NCBI GenBank assembly: GCA_026419785.1
Contig: JAODTK010004921.1
Span: 147,757-211,756, forward strand
Length of the DNA: 64,000 nt
Direction of reading: 5' to 3'
Source: Sclerodactyla briareus
Taxonomy: Eukaryota > Echinodermata > Holothuroidea > Dendrochirotida > Sclerodactylidae
Positions 12,101-21,120 of this stretch are shown here, one piece after another. A program made the translations under genes and the position numbers. The notes beneath the pieces were generated by a model, which was not told the origin of the DNA, ran no database searches, and was given only the letters and a program-made list of their open reading frames with translations. The number at the start of each line of letters is the position of its first letter. The first letter of the stretch is position 1.

Positions 12101-15100
12101 TACAGCAAGGTGTCCCCCATGGTTGGGGTGGGGGGGGGGGGGTGGACCTGGGTAATCATGGAGAGGCTGTCTATGCTGTTTGCTATGTTCCTAACAGGGC
12201 CCTCATTAACGGTAGTGTAAGTGTCAGAAAATCAGAATAGGTATTTTCGCAGCCCCTTCTGGTCGTCATCTTATTTAACCGCTCAGATGTGCATGTGTTT
12301 CTGCCAGACGCAGCGATTCGTATTTCAAAATATGATGTGGTTTCGTACTTCATATGGAAAGCGGCGTTCGAGATGTTTCAGCGACGATCTCCAGAATTGT
12401 TCCACTGTGACACCAGGGTATGCTTCAGAGCAAATCGCTGACAACTTCACAGCTAGAGAAGTCCAAAAAATGAAAAGTGTGTCACGATGTTACACTGAAT
12501 AGCGAACCTCCTCATTGTCTCGCCAGAATGAAAATCTGGAGGAGACTTAGTGGTCACTAGGCGTTGTGTGTGTGTGTATGTGTGTGTGTGCGTGTTGGCT
12601 GTTGTGTTGTGTGTGTGTGTGTTGGTGTGTGTGTGTGGGTCCACACTTCCTCGTGAACAGGATATCTGTCGAACGGCAAGTGCAATTGCCACGAAATTTT
12701 CAGGGTAGCATTCGGGGTTGGGTGAACACGATCTGATTAGAATTGGCACGAAAGCACTTAATTAAGTAAGGTAATTAGCCTATTTGTAATTATTGTTTAG
12801 GCTCGTGAGATGAGCAAGATTGACGGGATGAACCGTAGGTGCATGGTGACTCGGTTTGGCACATATATGCGGGATAGGAGGTAGATGAATGATTAGATTT
12901 TTCAGCGTAAACTAGGGTCATCAAAGGTCAATTCGGGGTCAAAAACGTGTGTTTTTTGGCCATAACTTGGGAACAAATGACGCCGAGGTTGGGAGGGGCA
13001 CCATTTTTGATTCACTCGTTGACCTCCATCTGTGGGACCTTTGACCTAAGTGACCTGTTCCATGTTTTTGCCGACCATCAAATTTTCGTTGCCATTCGGA
13101 TCTCAGAGATACATGGACCAGGGAGTATGGATGAGTCCTGGAATACCATATAGCACAGGTTTCCCCCATGTTGGGGGTGGGGGAGGGGGTGGGGGTGGGG
13201 GGACCTGGGGGTGGGGGGGGGGAGCCTGGGAATCATGGAGAGGCTTTGCTATGGATCCAAACCATGGACTGCACAGGAATGGATACCCTGACCAAGGGAT
13301 ATGGTGAGTCCTTGAATTACCATAGAGCCCAGTTTCACCATGGTTGGGGGGGGGGGGGTGGGGGTGGGGTGGTGGGGGGGTGGGGGTGGGACCAGGGAAG
13401 GTGGGGAGGGGGACATGGGTAATATCATGGAGGGGTGTCTATGGGTCCCAAACCATGGACTGCACAGAATGATACCCTGACCAAGGGAGTATGGTGAGCC
13501 TGAATTACCATATAGAACAGGTTTCCCCCATGGTTGGGGCGGGGTGGGGGAGGGGGGGGTGGGGACTGGGGGTGGGGGGGGGGAGCCTGGGGTAAGGAGC
13601 CTGGGTAATCATGAGAGGCGTCTATGGTCTCCCAAACCAGGGACGCCACAGAATGATTACCTGACCAATTAGGAAATGGTGAGTCCTTGACAATTACCTA
13701 TAGCAAGGTGTCCCCCATGGTGGGGGTGGGAGGGGGGGGGGGGTTGGGTGGGGGAACCTGGGGGTGGGGGGACCTGGGTATCATGGAGAGGGCTTTCTAT
13801 GGCTCCAACCAGGGACTGCACAGAATGATACCCTGACCAAGGGAGTGGGGAGTATGGTGAGTTCCTTGAATATCATATAAAGCACAGGTTGCCCCCATGT
13901 GGTGGGGTGGGGGAGGGGGAGGGGGACCTGGGGGTGGGGGGGGGGGCACCAGGTTATACATGGAGGAGGCGGTGTCTATGGGTCCAAAACAGGGACTGCA
14001 CAGTAATGATACCCTGACCAGGGGTATGGGGCGTCCGATTACCATAAGCAAAGGTTCCCCGCATGGTTGGGGGGAGTGGGGGGGGGGGGACCTGGGTCAT
14101 CATGGAGAGGCTTGTCTATGCTGTTTGCTAGTTCCTAAAGGGCCTAATTAAACGGGAGGGTTACGTGGTCAGAAAATCATGAAAGGCTTTTTCGCAGCCC
14201 CTTCTGGTCGTCACTTATAACGCTCAGATGGAAGGTTTTGACCAGACGCAGTCGATTCGTATTCAAAATATTGATGTTGTTTTGTACTTTCATTTATGAA
14301 TAGCTGGCTTTCGAGTATGTATCAGCGAAGCGACTTCCAGAGTGTCCACTGTGACACCAGGGTATGCTTCAGAGCAAATCGCTGCCAAACTCACAAATAA
14401 GATGTCAACAAAACTGAAAAGTGTTTCACGATTGTTACACTGAATAGCCGACCTCCTCATTGTCTCGCCAGAAGGAAATTCTGGAGGCGACTTAGTGCGT
14501 ACAATATGACGCTGTGTGGGTGTTAGATGTGTGTGTGTGAGGTTGTTTGTTGGGTGTGTGTGTGGGTGGTGTGTGTGTGTTGTGATGGGTGTGTGTGTGT
14601 TGTGTGTGTGTGTGTGTGTACAATTTCCTCGTGAGCAGGATATCTTGCGAACGGCAAGTGCAATTGCGCGAAATTTTCAGGGTAGATCGGGTTTGGGGTG
14701 AACACTGATTGATTAGAAGTTTGGGCACGCAAGTCAATAATTAAGTAAGGTAATTAGCATTTTGATGTAATTTATTGTTTAGGCTCGGGAGCAAGAACGG
14801 ATGAAAACCGTAGGTGCTATGGGTACTTGGGGTTTGGCACATATATGCGGGATATGAGGTGAGAATGATTAGATTTTCAGCGTAAAAAAATAGGGTCATC
14901 AAAGTCCATTAGGACGTGTCAAAAAAATGGTGTTTGGCCATAACTTGGGAACCAAATGACTGCCGAGGTTGGGAGGTGCCACCATTGGATTCACTCGTTG
15001 ACCTCCATCGGTGGTGACCTTTGACCTCATGACATTTTCCATGTTTTTGGCCGAATCAAATTTTCGTGGCCACTTTATTGGATCTCAAAGGAACCTTCCG

Positions 15101-18100
15101 ATCGAAAGAGCCTATGGACCCCCATGTGACCTTTGTGTGTGAAGATATCAGAGGTCAAAGTTTTCAATTTGGAATCAAGTGCAGTTAGTTAGATTGTTCG
15201 TAGGTAGGAGTGATTGTCATGGTGATTTTTAGAATCGCAGGTCAAACTACCCATGAAAATGGAGTCAAAGGTCAAAGGTCAAATGTTGGTACTGAAGTGC
15301 TTATTTTCGAAGTACAGGGCAAAGAACATTACAACTGTCAATTTCTATAAAAATGGAGATCTGGCAGAAGCTCTTGTGTGTCGAATAGACGAACAAAACT
15401 CCCGCTTCAATCTGGCACTCGGTTTCTCAAGTTACGAGGGGGTCAAAGGTTTGGTTTTGATACCTTTTGGCAATAGCATTCGGCAGTAGTATACTTTGGG
15501 GGACATTATGCTTGTAGGAATGCGGCAATCTTATCGAGCGTGAAGAGAAGTAAACATTTTTCATTAAACTGACATGTCATCAAAGGTCATCAAGGTCACT
15601 CATGGAGGAAAAAAACTAATATTTTTGGAGACAAACTTAACATGACATTGCTTGGGCAATGTTGGAAATGTCAGACAGGGTGTTAGTCATGGGGAGAACA
15701 TTTTCCATAAAAAACCATCTGTCATCAAAGGTCATTCAAAGTCACGTCTGGCATATAACTGCCAAATAGTATGTTTCTGCAACAACTTCCAGTGACCTTT
15801 CCTGATGTGGTTATATTTCAGGACAGGGTGTATGTCCCCCATTCTAGGGTTCTACATTTTATAAAAATGGTCATGTATCCGAGGGTCATTAAAGGTAATT
15901 GGAGGTGCAAAAACTGATTTTGGTTACTTATGCGGCAATAGCACTGGGAAAGGTGAACAGAATACAAAATGCTTCCAGAAGGATGTTGTATCACATGGAG
16001 AGTTACAATTTTCATAAAACACTGTCCTGTAATTGAAGGTCATCCAAGGTCACTAGGGGGTCAAAAAACTGTTTTCTGCGATAATCGGAGATGAATATCT
16101 GTGAGGGACTGGAAGTGGAAGGTCACCATTGTGATATAATGGTTGACTGCATGTGTGTGACCTATGACCTCAATTTGACCTCTGTCGGGGGTGGTCAGTG
16201 GTTTAAACGGGCTTTGAGTCTTGAATAAATGTGCTTATTAAGGATGTTACGGGCAAAAAAAATAGATACTGGTTATTTTTCGATATGTGATCGACCTTTG
16301 TGGTGCTTTATGGAGGGGACCACATCCTCGCTTCGATCGGACCCTACTGGTAGTTTTACAAGGGGTCAAGTTTAATTTAATAGCTTTTCGCAAACTAACA
16401 TTAGGCGTGTTAATAGGAATGCAAATGCTCTAGGAGTGATGCATCACATGGAGATGGTAACAATTTTTATAAGAGCCGCCATGTCATTGGAGGTCATCAA
16501 AAGGCACGTTAGGGGTTCAAAAACTGATTTAGTACTTTTGGCACATAGCCACTGGGAATGTCATCAGAATAGAAAATGCTCCTAGGAGTGGACTGTATCC
16601 ACATGGAGATTTCAATGTTCATAAAAACTGCCAGGTAATTAAAGGTAATTCAAGTTAACTTAGGGGTCAAAACTTGTTTCCTGGCCATAATCGGAGAATT
16701 GAAGTATATGTGAAGCTGGAAGGTTAACCATTGTCATATAATTGTGACCTGCATGGGGTTTTGTGACCTCTGACCTCAATTGACCTCTGTCGGGTTGTCA
16801 AGTGGTTTTAAGGTTGAGTGTTGAATAAAAGTGCTTATGTAAGGAGTTACGGGCAAAAAAAAAGTAGGAAAATGGTTATTTTGGATATGGATAGACCCCT
16901 GTGTGCTTTATGGAGGAAACCAAGGGGAGGAAACAACTAGCGCTTCGATCGGACGCATACTTGGGTAGTTACAAGGGGCAAAGTTTAAGCAAGCTTTTTT
17001 CGCAATAACATTAGGATTGTTCATTGGACTGCAATATGCTTCTAGGAGTGGCATGGCATCACATGGAGAGTACAATTTTTGTTGGATAAAAACGGCCAGG
17101 CAGTAAAGGGTCATTCAAAAGGTCACTTAGGGGCAAAAAACTGTTTTGCGGCCTAATCGGAGAATGAATATGTTGAAGGCCGAAAGGTTCACCATTGTGA
17201 TTTAAATTGTTGACTGCATGGGTGGGACCTCTGACCAATTGACCTCTGGCGGGGTGGGTCATGTGGGAAAAGGTTGAGTCTTGAATCTAAAAGGGTTTTT
17301 TATTTAAGGAGTTAACGGGCAAAAAAAAAATAGGACTGGGTATTGGCAAAGTGGGGATACAAGTTGGCGGTCTACCGCCAGGCGGTTGTTTTTTTTTTGT
17401 CTAGTTAAGTAAGGGAATTAGCCTCTATATAGTATCGATTGTCAGGGCTCGTTAGCAAGATTACAGATGATACCGTAGGGCTATGGTGACGTGTTTGGCA
17501 CTAGATGCGGGATAGAAGTAGAGTACGATTAGATTTCAGCGTCAAAATATGCTAATTGGGTCGTCGCTACTTTGCAATAATTTATGCGAAACAATCCACA
17601 AAGTTATCAGATTTTTTTTCATTCCATCACCACTCTTCTGTGAATAGAGCACTCTTGGGATTATTCACTAGATAAAATTTATATTTGACATAGGGTGGTG
17701 CAAACTGGAGGTCATTCAGTGTGTTCTTTCGAATGGTGTTTCCCAATTTCAACGTGGATGATTCCTGTAAGCTTGATGGTATGGTCTACCTACTAGTTTT
17801 CCCCCAAAAATTGAACATAACATTGACTCAAGTCACTGGGGGTTACTCAGTGTGTATAATTGTTCAATTCAGGCAAATGTTCACGTTTGTTGAATTCCAT
17901 GATTACGGGTGGTCCTGAGATATGTTGAGTGAGCAATGCGTCAATAGGAAGGTGAATATGTGTCTAATTTGCATATTAATTCAGGCGATCTTTAGTCACA
18001 TTTCCACCAACGTTATACTTCTTCAACTCTCAGTTAGACAGTGCCAATCAGTCCTTAGAATTTGAATTGATCACGGATAGTTAGGGTGTGTTTAACTGCT

Positions 18101-18964
18101 TATACCAAAATCTTACAAAGCAACACATAAATTCTTTGTAATGTTGCTGGTGACTATTAGATGGAAACATGATCGCGCAACCAGGCGAGACAATGGTGGG
18201 GCCGGGATCGCCTTGTTTTGATTTTGTGGTCTTGACGGCATTTTCACCAGGGCAACAATATGTGTAATGCCCTTTCCAGTTAGTGTAATAGCGCCATGGT
18301 CCAACACCATATACCCTGTACCAGGAACAACTCACAAATGCCAAGTGCAGGTATCATTATCCGGGTTAACCACGGCCACTGACTCGAACTTCCGGAGTCA
18401 TTACCAGTCCTAGTGCTGTACGTACGTTTTAATTACATGAAAAACATAACTGTATTCAAAGGAAGTTTAGTCTGGTTAGATAATAGATTGTGTGATCTTA
18501 TGGACCTCTTGAAGCCCATTCAACCAGTTTCAATATACAGGTTGACCATATCCAGTAGAATCAACCTTGATCAATTGGGGACAACTCATTGGTCCAGTTG
18601 GTTTAATTAGGGGAAGGGAGCATTTCACATCGAGTCAATAAAAACTTAATGGGATGTAATAGGTCTCAATGGGATTTTCCTCGCAGGGTTGGTCACCGTT
18701 TCCCCCCCCCTTCTTCCAGGTACACTGCCAAGAACTCCTATGTGTATGCAATTCGTCTGGACTGGCCTGAGGTACAATACACTGAACCTAGAGTCACCCG
18801 TACCTACCGGGGATACCGTCGTCATGATGCTGGGTGTGAAGACCCCCTCCACTGCAGAAGGGTACAACAGAGGGGTCACCATTCCTGTCATTTTCCCCGC
18901 CCTGGCAGGACCGCAGCTGCCCTGTGACTATCCCTGGGTTCTCAAGATGTCTATGATTCAGTAG
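2703..18964 (+). CDS. FUCA: alpha-L-fucosidase, GH29 family (whole gene, 8 coding exons)
   Basis: Predicted glycosidase that removes alpha-L-fucose from glycoproteins and glycolipids in lysosomes or outside the cell. Eight exons (2703-3111, 3542-3646, 4906-5035, 5772-5902, 6802-6898, 8279-8410, 11040-11214, 18720-18964) join through GT-AG introns to about 1,424 nt, or about 474 residues, the usual GH29 animal length. Visible landmarks in order are an N-terminal signal peptide ([18 protein letters not shown]), [75 protein letters not shown] and SWGYRRDA. From family knowledge the Asp of WSDG (5833-5835) is the nucleophile and the Glu of HKWE (8302-8304) the acid/base. Several one- or two-base shifts interrupt the frame and look like assembly error. 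FUCA1-type is likely; separating FUCA1 from FUCA2 or a lineage-specific paralogue needs a tree. Confidence 0.96.
3112..3541 (+). other. Fucosidase intron 1
   Basis: GTGAGT donor to CCAAG acceptor, 430 bases. A/T-rich, and I see no other feature in it. Confidence 0.8.
3542..3646 (+). CDS. FUCA: alpha-L-fucosidase exon 2
   Basis: Encodes [20 protein letters not shown] and WNWNAVD, then [14 protein letters not shown] is the signature GH29 substrate-pocket segment. A one-base deletion near 3622-3625 separates VD from GPNRDLV. The acceptor is CCAAG/G and the donor GTGAGT at 3647. An ORF at 3602-3817 that runs on through the donor is a frame shadow. Confidence 0.93.
3647..4905 (+). other. Fucosidase intron 2
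   Basis: About 1.26 kb. A short CCCTAACCCTAAC stretch at 4688-4701 resembles telomere repeat by chance or by capture. Nothing else is recognisable. Confidence 0.75.
4906..5035 (+). CDS. FUCA: alpha-L-fucosidase exon 3
   Basis: After the acceptor TCTCCAG the codons read [32 protein letters not shown] and [11 protein letters not shown], ending at donor GTAAGT (5036). One extra T near 4947-4951 and one missing base near 5002 disrupt the frame. The FEWFHP motif is typical of the GH29 barrel. Confidence 0.92.
5036..5771 (+). other. Fucosidase intron 3
   Basis: A 158-codon ORF at 5121-5597 lies here, but its translation matches nothing I know. The flanking exons join without a gap against the family, so no exon is missing and I do not call it coding. 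Confidence 0.7.
5772..5902 (+). CDS. FUCA: alpha-L-fucosidase exon 4 (catalytic nucleophile)
   Basis: Contains [20 protein letters not shown] followed by [11 protein letters not shown]. The Asp codon at 5833-5835 in WSDG is the predicted nucleophile. Indels near 5796 and 5862 (TAC/TGG junction) break the frame. The acceptor TTTTTCCAG is strong; the donor is AG/GTTGGG. Confidence 0.94.
5903..6801 (+). other. Fucosidase intron 4
   Basis: Carries an A-run at 6042-6056 and a T-run at 6195-6204. No other feature is seen. Confidence 0.75.
6802..6898 (+). CDS. FUCA: alpha-L-fucosidase exon 5
   Basis: Reads [19 protein letters not shown], then [15 protein letters not shown] after a one-base deletion near 6863. 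NDRWG and HHGG are conserved GH29 segments. The donor is GTAAGA at 6899. Confidence 0.93.
6899..8278 (+). other. Fucosidase intron 5
   Basis: About 1.4 kb. The stretch 7645-7715 shares a GTCGGCGGTT...CTAGTT core with sequence near 52430 and, more weakly, near 17365, so it is probably a dispersed-repeat fragment. An A/T-rich segment lies at 7796-7850. Confidence 0.65.
8279..8410 (+). CDS. FUCA: alpha-L-fucosidase exon 6 (acid/base residue)
   Basis: Reads [36 protein letters not shown] and LAETI. Glu at 8302-8304 in HKWE corresponds to the proposed acid/base residue of human FUCA1. SWGYRR is a family signature. One base is missing near 8390. The donor is AG/GTAATT. Confidence 0.93.
8411..8520 (+). 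other. Start of fucosidase intron 6
   Basis: Unique-looking intron sequence before the satellite. The whole intron runs from 8411 to 11039. Confidence 0.6.
8521..9720. repeat. 308-bp satellite in fucosidase intron 6
   Basis: The landmark TATGTGTGTTCCCCATGAT starts at 8531, 8805, 9113 and 9421, giving 274, 308 and 308 bp spacing; a diverged copy starts near 9598. Each unit carries several AGGTCA half-sites and the segments GAACCCTATT and ATGGGGAATACAGG. ORFs read antisense at 8899-9087 and 9206-9661 are translations of the same units, not genes. Confidence 0.93.
9765..9912 (-). mobile_element. tRNA-derived SINE-like fragment
   Basis: On the - strand the segment begins GGTTGGGTGGTCGAATGGATAG, a good match to a tRNA 5' half with A box. 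It then runs into a non-tRNA tail with GGGCAACGGGTAACGTC. The B box is weak. A tRNA gene is excluded because no second half folds. Confidence 0.4.
9913..11039 (+). other. Rest of fucosidase intron 6
   Basis: A/T-rich, with an A16 run near 10853-10868. Between about 10170 and 10730 the + strand shows short open stretches in alternating frames. They look faintly like decayed coding sequence but match no family I recognise. Confidence 0.55.
11040..11214 (+). CDS. FUCA: alpha-L-fucosidase exon 7
   Basis: The acceptor AACTACAG joins exon 6 in phase to give SCGGNLL, then [17 protein letters not shown] and [12 protein letters not shown], then AVYGSKP and TKG before donor GTGAGC at 11215. The last ~70 bases carry several extra or changed bases compared with the consensus of the downstream array copies, which read [20 protein letters not shown] cleanly. 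The array therefore records the better sequence of this exon end. Confidence 0.93.
11145..12175 (+). repeat. Exon-7-derived minisatellite, array 1
   Basis: Tandem units start (ATGGAG landmark) at 11145 (the true exon), 11337, 11518, 11682, 11846, 12021 and a truncated 12158. Spacings are 192, 181, 164, 164, 175 and 137 bp. Each unit is about 67 bases of exon 7 end, the exon/intron junction (TATG/GTGAGT), TTACCATATAGCACAGG, TTTCCCCCATGG, then 60-100 bases of G-runs and ACCTGGGTAATC. Donors of the units at 11518 and 11682 are intact GTGAGT; others are altered. Proline-rich ORFs on the - strand (about 11000-12160) are just the G-runs read backwards. Confidence 0.95.
12176..13105 (+). repeat. Tail block A of the duplicated array
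   Basis: About 930 bases that start exactly where the last exon-like unit breaks off (CTATG/CTGTTTGCTATG). The same block follows array 2. It holds a (TG)n tract at 12565-12640, then TAAGTAAGGTAATTAGC, CATATATGCGGGATA and AGGTCA-type motifs. The 93-codon ORF at 12221-12502 lies in this repeat and is not supported as a gene. Confidence 0.9.
12565..12640. repeat. (TG)n microsatellite in block A
   Basis: Interrupted TG dinucleotides; the equivalent tract in block A' is at 14516-14620. Confidence 0.9.
13106..14120 (+). repeat. Exon-7-derived minisatellite, array 2
   Basis: A truncated unit at about 13112 retains only the 3' part (AGGGAGTATGG). Units at 13235, 13427, 13611, 13783 and 13960 and a truncated one at 14102 follow. 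Spacings of 192, 184, 172, 177 and 142 bp echo those of array 1. GTGAG donors survive at the ends of the units beginning 13235, 13427, 13611 and 13783; the 13960 unit has lost it. The array ends at the same broken position as array 1. Confidence 0.94.
14121..15072 (+). repeat. Tail block A' (second copy of block A)
   Basis: Aligns with 12176-13105 at an offset of about 1,945 bp, including TTTTCGCAGCCCCTTCTGG, GACACCAGGGTATGCTTC, the TG tract and GGCCATAACTTGGGAAC. Single-base gaps are numerous between the copies. Past about 15072 the sequence continues (GGAACCTTCCGATCG), whereas block A breaks into the second array. Confidence 0.92.
15073..16009 (+). repeat. AGGTCA-rich intron repeat sequence
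   Basis: Low-divergence echoes of phrases such as TCATCAAAGGTCA occur again and again. A perfect AGGTCAAAGGTCA (DR1 type) lies at 15269-15281. The spacing is irregular and the sequence appears to be part of the same repeat family as the neighbouring tandem copies. Confidence 0.6.
16010..17340 (+). repeat. Three-copy tandem repeat, ~460-606 bp unit
   Basis: The landmarks TAATCGGAG (about 16083, 16689, 17153), GACCTCTGTCGGG-like (about 16178, 16784, 17240), TTACGGGCAAAAAA and CTTCGATCGGA recur in order. The first unit is longer because of an extra internal piece around 16440-16600. The copies differ by many small gaps. Confidence 0.85.
17404..17545 (+). repeat. Partial third copy of block A
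   Basis: TTAAGTAAGG-AATTAGC, GGCTCGT-AGCAAGATTA and GGCACTAGATGCGGGATAG-AGTAGA match 12755-12905 and 14740-14885. It lacks the exon-derived array, so this part of block A is a dispersed repeat that existed apart from the array. Confidence 0.75.
17546..18719 (+). other. 3' part of fucosidase intron 7
   Basis: Mostly featureless. It includes the antisense ORF annotated below and a short inverted pair TGACTC/GAGTCA at about 18379-18401. The acceptor TTCTTCCAG at 18711-18719 follows a C-run. Confidence 0.6.
18081..18344 (-). CDS. Hypothetical Cys-rich small ORF, antisense in intron 7
   Basis: 87 codons. The translation has an aromatic/basic core ([20 protein letters not shown]) and further Cys pairs near the end (EFMCCF). 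I do not recognise a family. It has no flanking evidence for transcription, lies inside another gene's intron, and could be one exon of a nested gene or chance. Confidence 0.2.
   Translation of the reverse strand: MAFVSCSWYRVYGVGPWRYYTNWKGHYTYCCPGENAVKTTKSKQGDPGPTIVSPGCAIMFPSNSHQQHYKEFMCCFVRFWYKQLNTP
18720..18964 (+). CDS. FUCA: alpha-L-fucosidase exon 8 (C-terminal domain, stop)
   Basis: Joins exon 7 across TG/G (Trp) to give [18 protein letters not shown], then [19 protein letters not shown] in the next frame, and ends ...[13 protein letters not shown] with TAG at 18962-18964. The frame changes near 18771. This is the beta-sandwich C-terminal part of GH29 enzymes, where WYT and YAI.L.WP are typical. 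Confidence 0.94.
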
Positions 18965-19144
18965 CCAAGCCTCCGTTGGCAGTGCAATATGGTATCCAAG
19001 ATTGTCATTCATTGAAAACGTCAATTTTTCTTCTTCTCTTCAATGAATCCACCGTATACCTACCTCTCTTGCATCCTGGCGATTCAGGTTTCAGGATAAC
19101 AGAGACCTACCACACAGGCCATTACTGGCGTTCTTGTGTTCTCT
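18965..19144. other. 3' flank of fucosidase
   Basis: No AATAAA found close to the stop; the 3'UTR is not defined. Confidence 0.4.
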
Positions 19145-19295
19145 CATGCATCACCATCCTAGGAGAGCCTACGGACTTCGAATCGGAACGTTGTTAGTTT
19201 AAATCCCATTGCAACCGCTCGTTTTCATGTGGCCTGGGCTAGGCCACTCAATTTTAGAATTATAGGGAAAAGGCCCCCCCAGCAACACTTCTTTC
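19145..19295 (+). mobile_element. tRNA-derived SINE-like fragment
   Basis: GGACTTCGAATCGGAACG is a good tRNA anticodon arm with a TCG-type loop, and AGTTTAAATCCC is a B-box relic. They are followed by a tail with GGCCTGGGCTAGGCCACT. The 5' half is decayed, so a functional tRNA-Arg is unlikely. Confidence 0.45.
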
Positions 19296-20835
19296 CCAGC
19301 TGAATTTTTTTTGGATGTCGCTAGTTCAGTCGAAGGCTAATTCACATCTTCACGAGAGTTCACGCCGAATACCATAAAAATACAGACTTGTCACACTTGT
19401 CGGTTGTTAGCAAGACATATAGTTGGCATATAATGATGATATCTTCTCGTCTTTCTCTTAGAGTCAACACCAAAGGTATAACATGAGTCTTATGAGTCAT
19501 GTTTGTCACACGGGTGTGCTTTTTTTGTTTCATTACCGTGTGTATCGATGTGCAGAGCCTGGTTGTTAAACCTGATTACTTCAACTAACAAAGTTTGAAA
19601 AAAGTCTGAAAATCCTGTTATCACGATAATTCTGGAATGCTTCATGCATCAAGCTAAAATCTGGTTGACAAGCTCACCTTGTTTGTGGAGGGTTCTCGTA
19701 GTGAGAATTGAAGAAGGAGCAGTGTCCAGGTTCCACTCCTTGCCAGCCATGTCATAGCTTCAATATTCTGTCTATTAACGTCCAGGAAAGAAAAAACAAA
19801 ATATGTTCGCCTTGTCACATGCCAGCAACAAGCCTGTGAGTGTTATATAGCTTTTTCAATAGCACAGTGTTGATTCCGTCATTCTTTTCTCATTTTATTT
19901 TTTCCAAGTAATATGATCTCACGATATATTGTTTCTAACAACGAACGAGAAAGGTATTCCAACCAGAAATGCAGTTGGAGTGCTAGGTGCACAATCAATA
20001 GTCTCTCAGGCTACTTCGAGAAAATAGTTCGATGGGAGTTTGTACATTCTGGAACTTTGTGTTAGTTTTGTTTAGTTGCGTTATGAATAATTGCAATGTT
20101 TTTTGTTCATATTCTGTTGAGATCGTCGCCATAATATCCTGAATGATGCCAGGAAAGGTAAATATATTTGGAGGAAATTATTCAACCCCACCCCACATGC
20201 TCGTTGCGATCTGTTTTTCGCATAACTGCAATTTTTGCAATCGACTGATATTCACCATCGTATCAGCCCCATTCATTCATAGTGCTGGATTACCCGTTAA
20301 CTATCGGTGATTTTGCCTAAAAAACGCCTGTGGCGACTTCGTTTCCGCTCCTGTCGAACTTAATCAAAGTTGATTGCGCAATCGGAGATGCTCTCTCTTA
20401 CTAAATTACGGAAACGGCATGCCTGCTGGAAAATTGCTCCTATTGATCTGATCTGGAATTTAGACAACTCCAACCTATTTTTGGCATACTTTAGATGGAT
20501 ATTCTTTTTTCATTCTCCATTCGAGGGATTCATATTTTTCTAACTCGTGCGGCGATAACCAAACAAGCCGCAATACGCCTGAATTTAAGCTAACCCATGG
20601 CTTCGATTCATTTAGGCTTCAAAGGCACATTCCTCGATAATTCCCATTCTCGGTATTGTAAAAGGTTATTGAAATTTTTCTGTGAATATTCGTGACCAAA
20701 ATATGGGGCGATATTTCGCTGAATCTATTCAGGGTTGCTCCCATTCATATCGACGCCCGTGTGCTATTGATGGTGACATCTACGTCACCTGAATCGTAAT
20801 GAGCAGAATCCCATTTTGGGGGATTTGTCAAACGA
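19296..20835. other. Intergenic sequence without recognised features
   Basis: A/T-rich, short ORFs only. Nothing supportable is seen. Confidence 0.6.
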
Positions 20836-20938
20836 GTCCTGCAGACGATATGTTGGTAATATTCGGCCGTGGTATATACTAACGAGTGATAGCCCCCTCT
20901 ATTTAGGAACGGCTTCCTCATATCGTCTGCGTTAGCAG
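20836..20938. repeat. Hairpin element, left copy
   Basis: GCAGACGATATG at about 20839 is inverted as CATATCGTCTGC near 20919, enclosing GTGGTATATACTAACGAG and GATAGCCCCCTCTATTT. A close relative lies at about 22755-22860, on the other side of the 58-bp satellite. Confidence 0.7.
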
Positions 20939-20989
20939 GCTAGTCATAGAATGGCTCGATTTGCTAAACTGTCTAGCGGATTGGTGTTC

Positions 20990-21120
20990 ATATTTCAATT
21001 TTGAAAATTGAAATTTTTTAAATGAGGTTTTGATCTGAAGAACACAACAATTGACGACCTGCACGAAATATTGTACGCTTTATTCTTCTACAATTAATGG
21101 ATTGTGTTAAAATGGTAAGG
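20990..21120. other. Short palindrome region
   Basis: An A/T palindrome (TTTCAATTTT/AAAATTGAAA) sits at about 20995-21018. Otherwise featureless. Confidence 0.5.

Noticed and set aside
12221-12502. 93-codon ORF in block A
   Set aside because: The second copy of the block breaks the frame and the sequence belongs to a repeat.
10991-14151. Several Pro-rich (- strand) and Gly-rich (+ strand) ORFs
   Set aside because: They are translations of the G-run minisatellite, not proteins.
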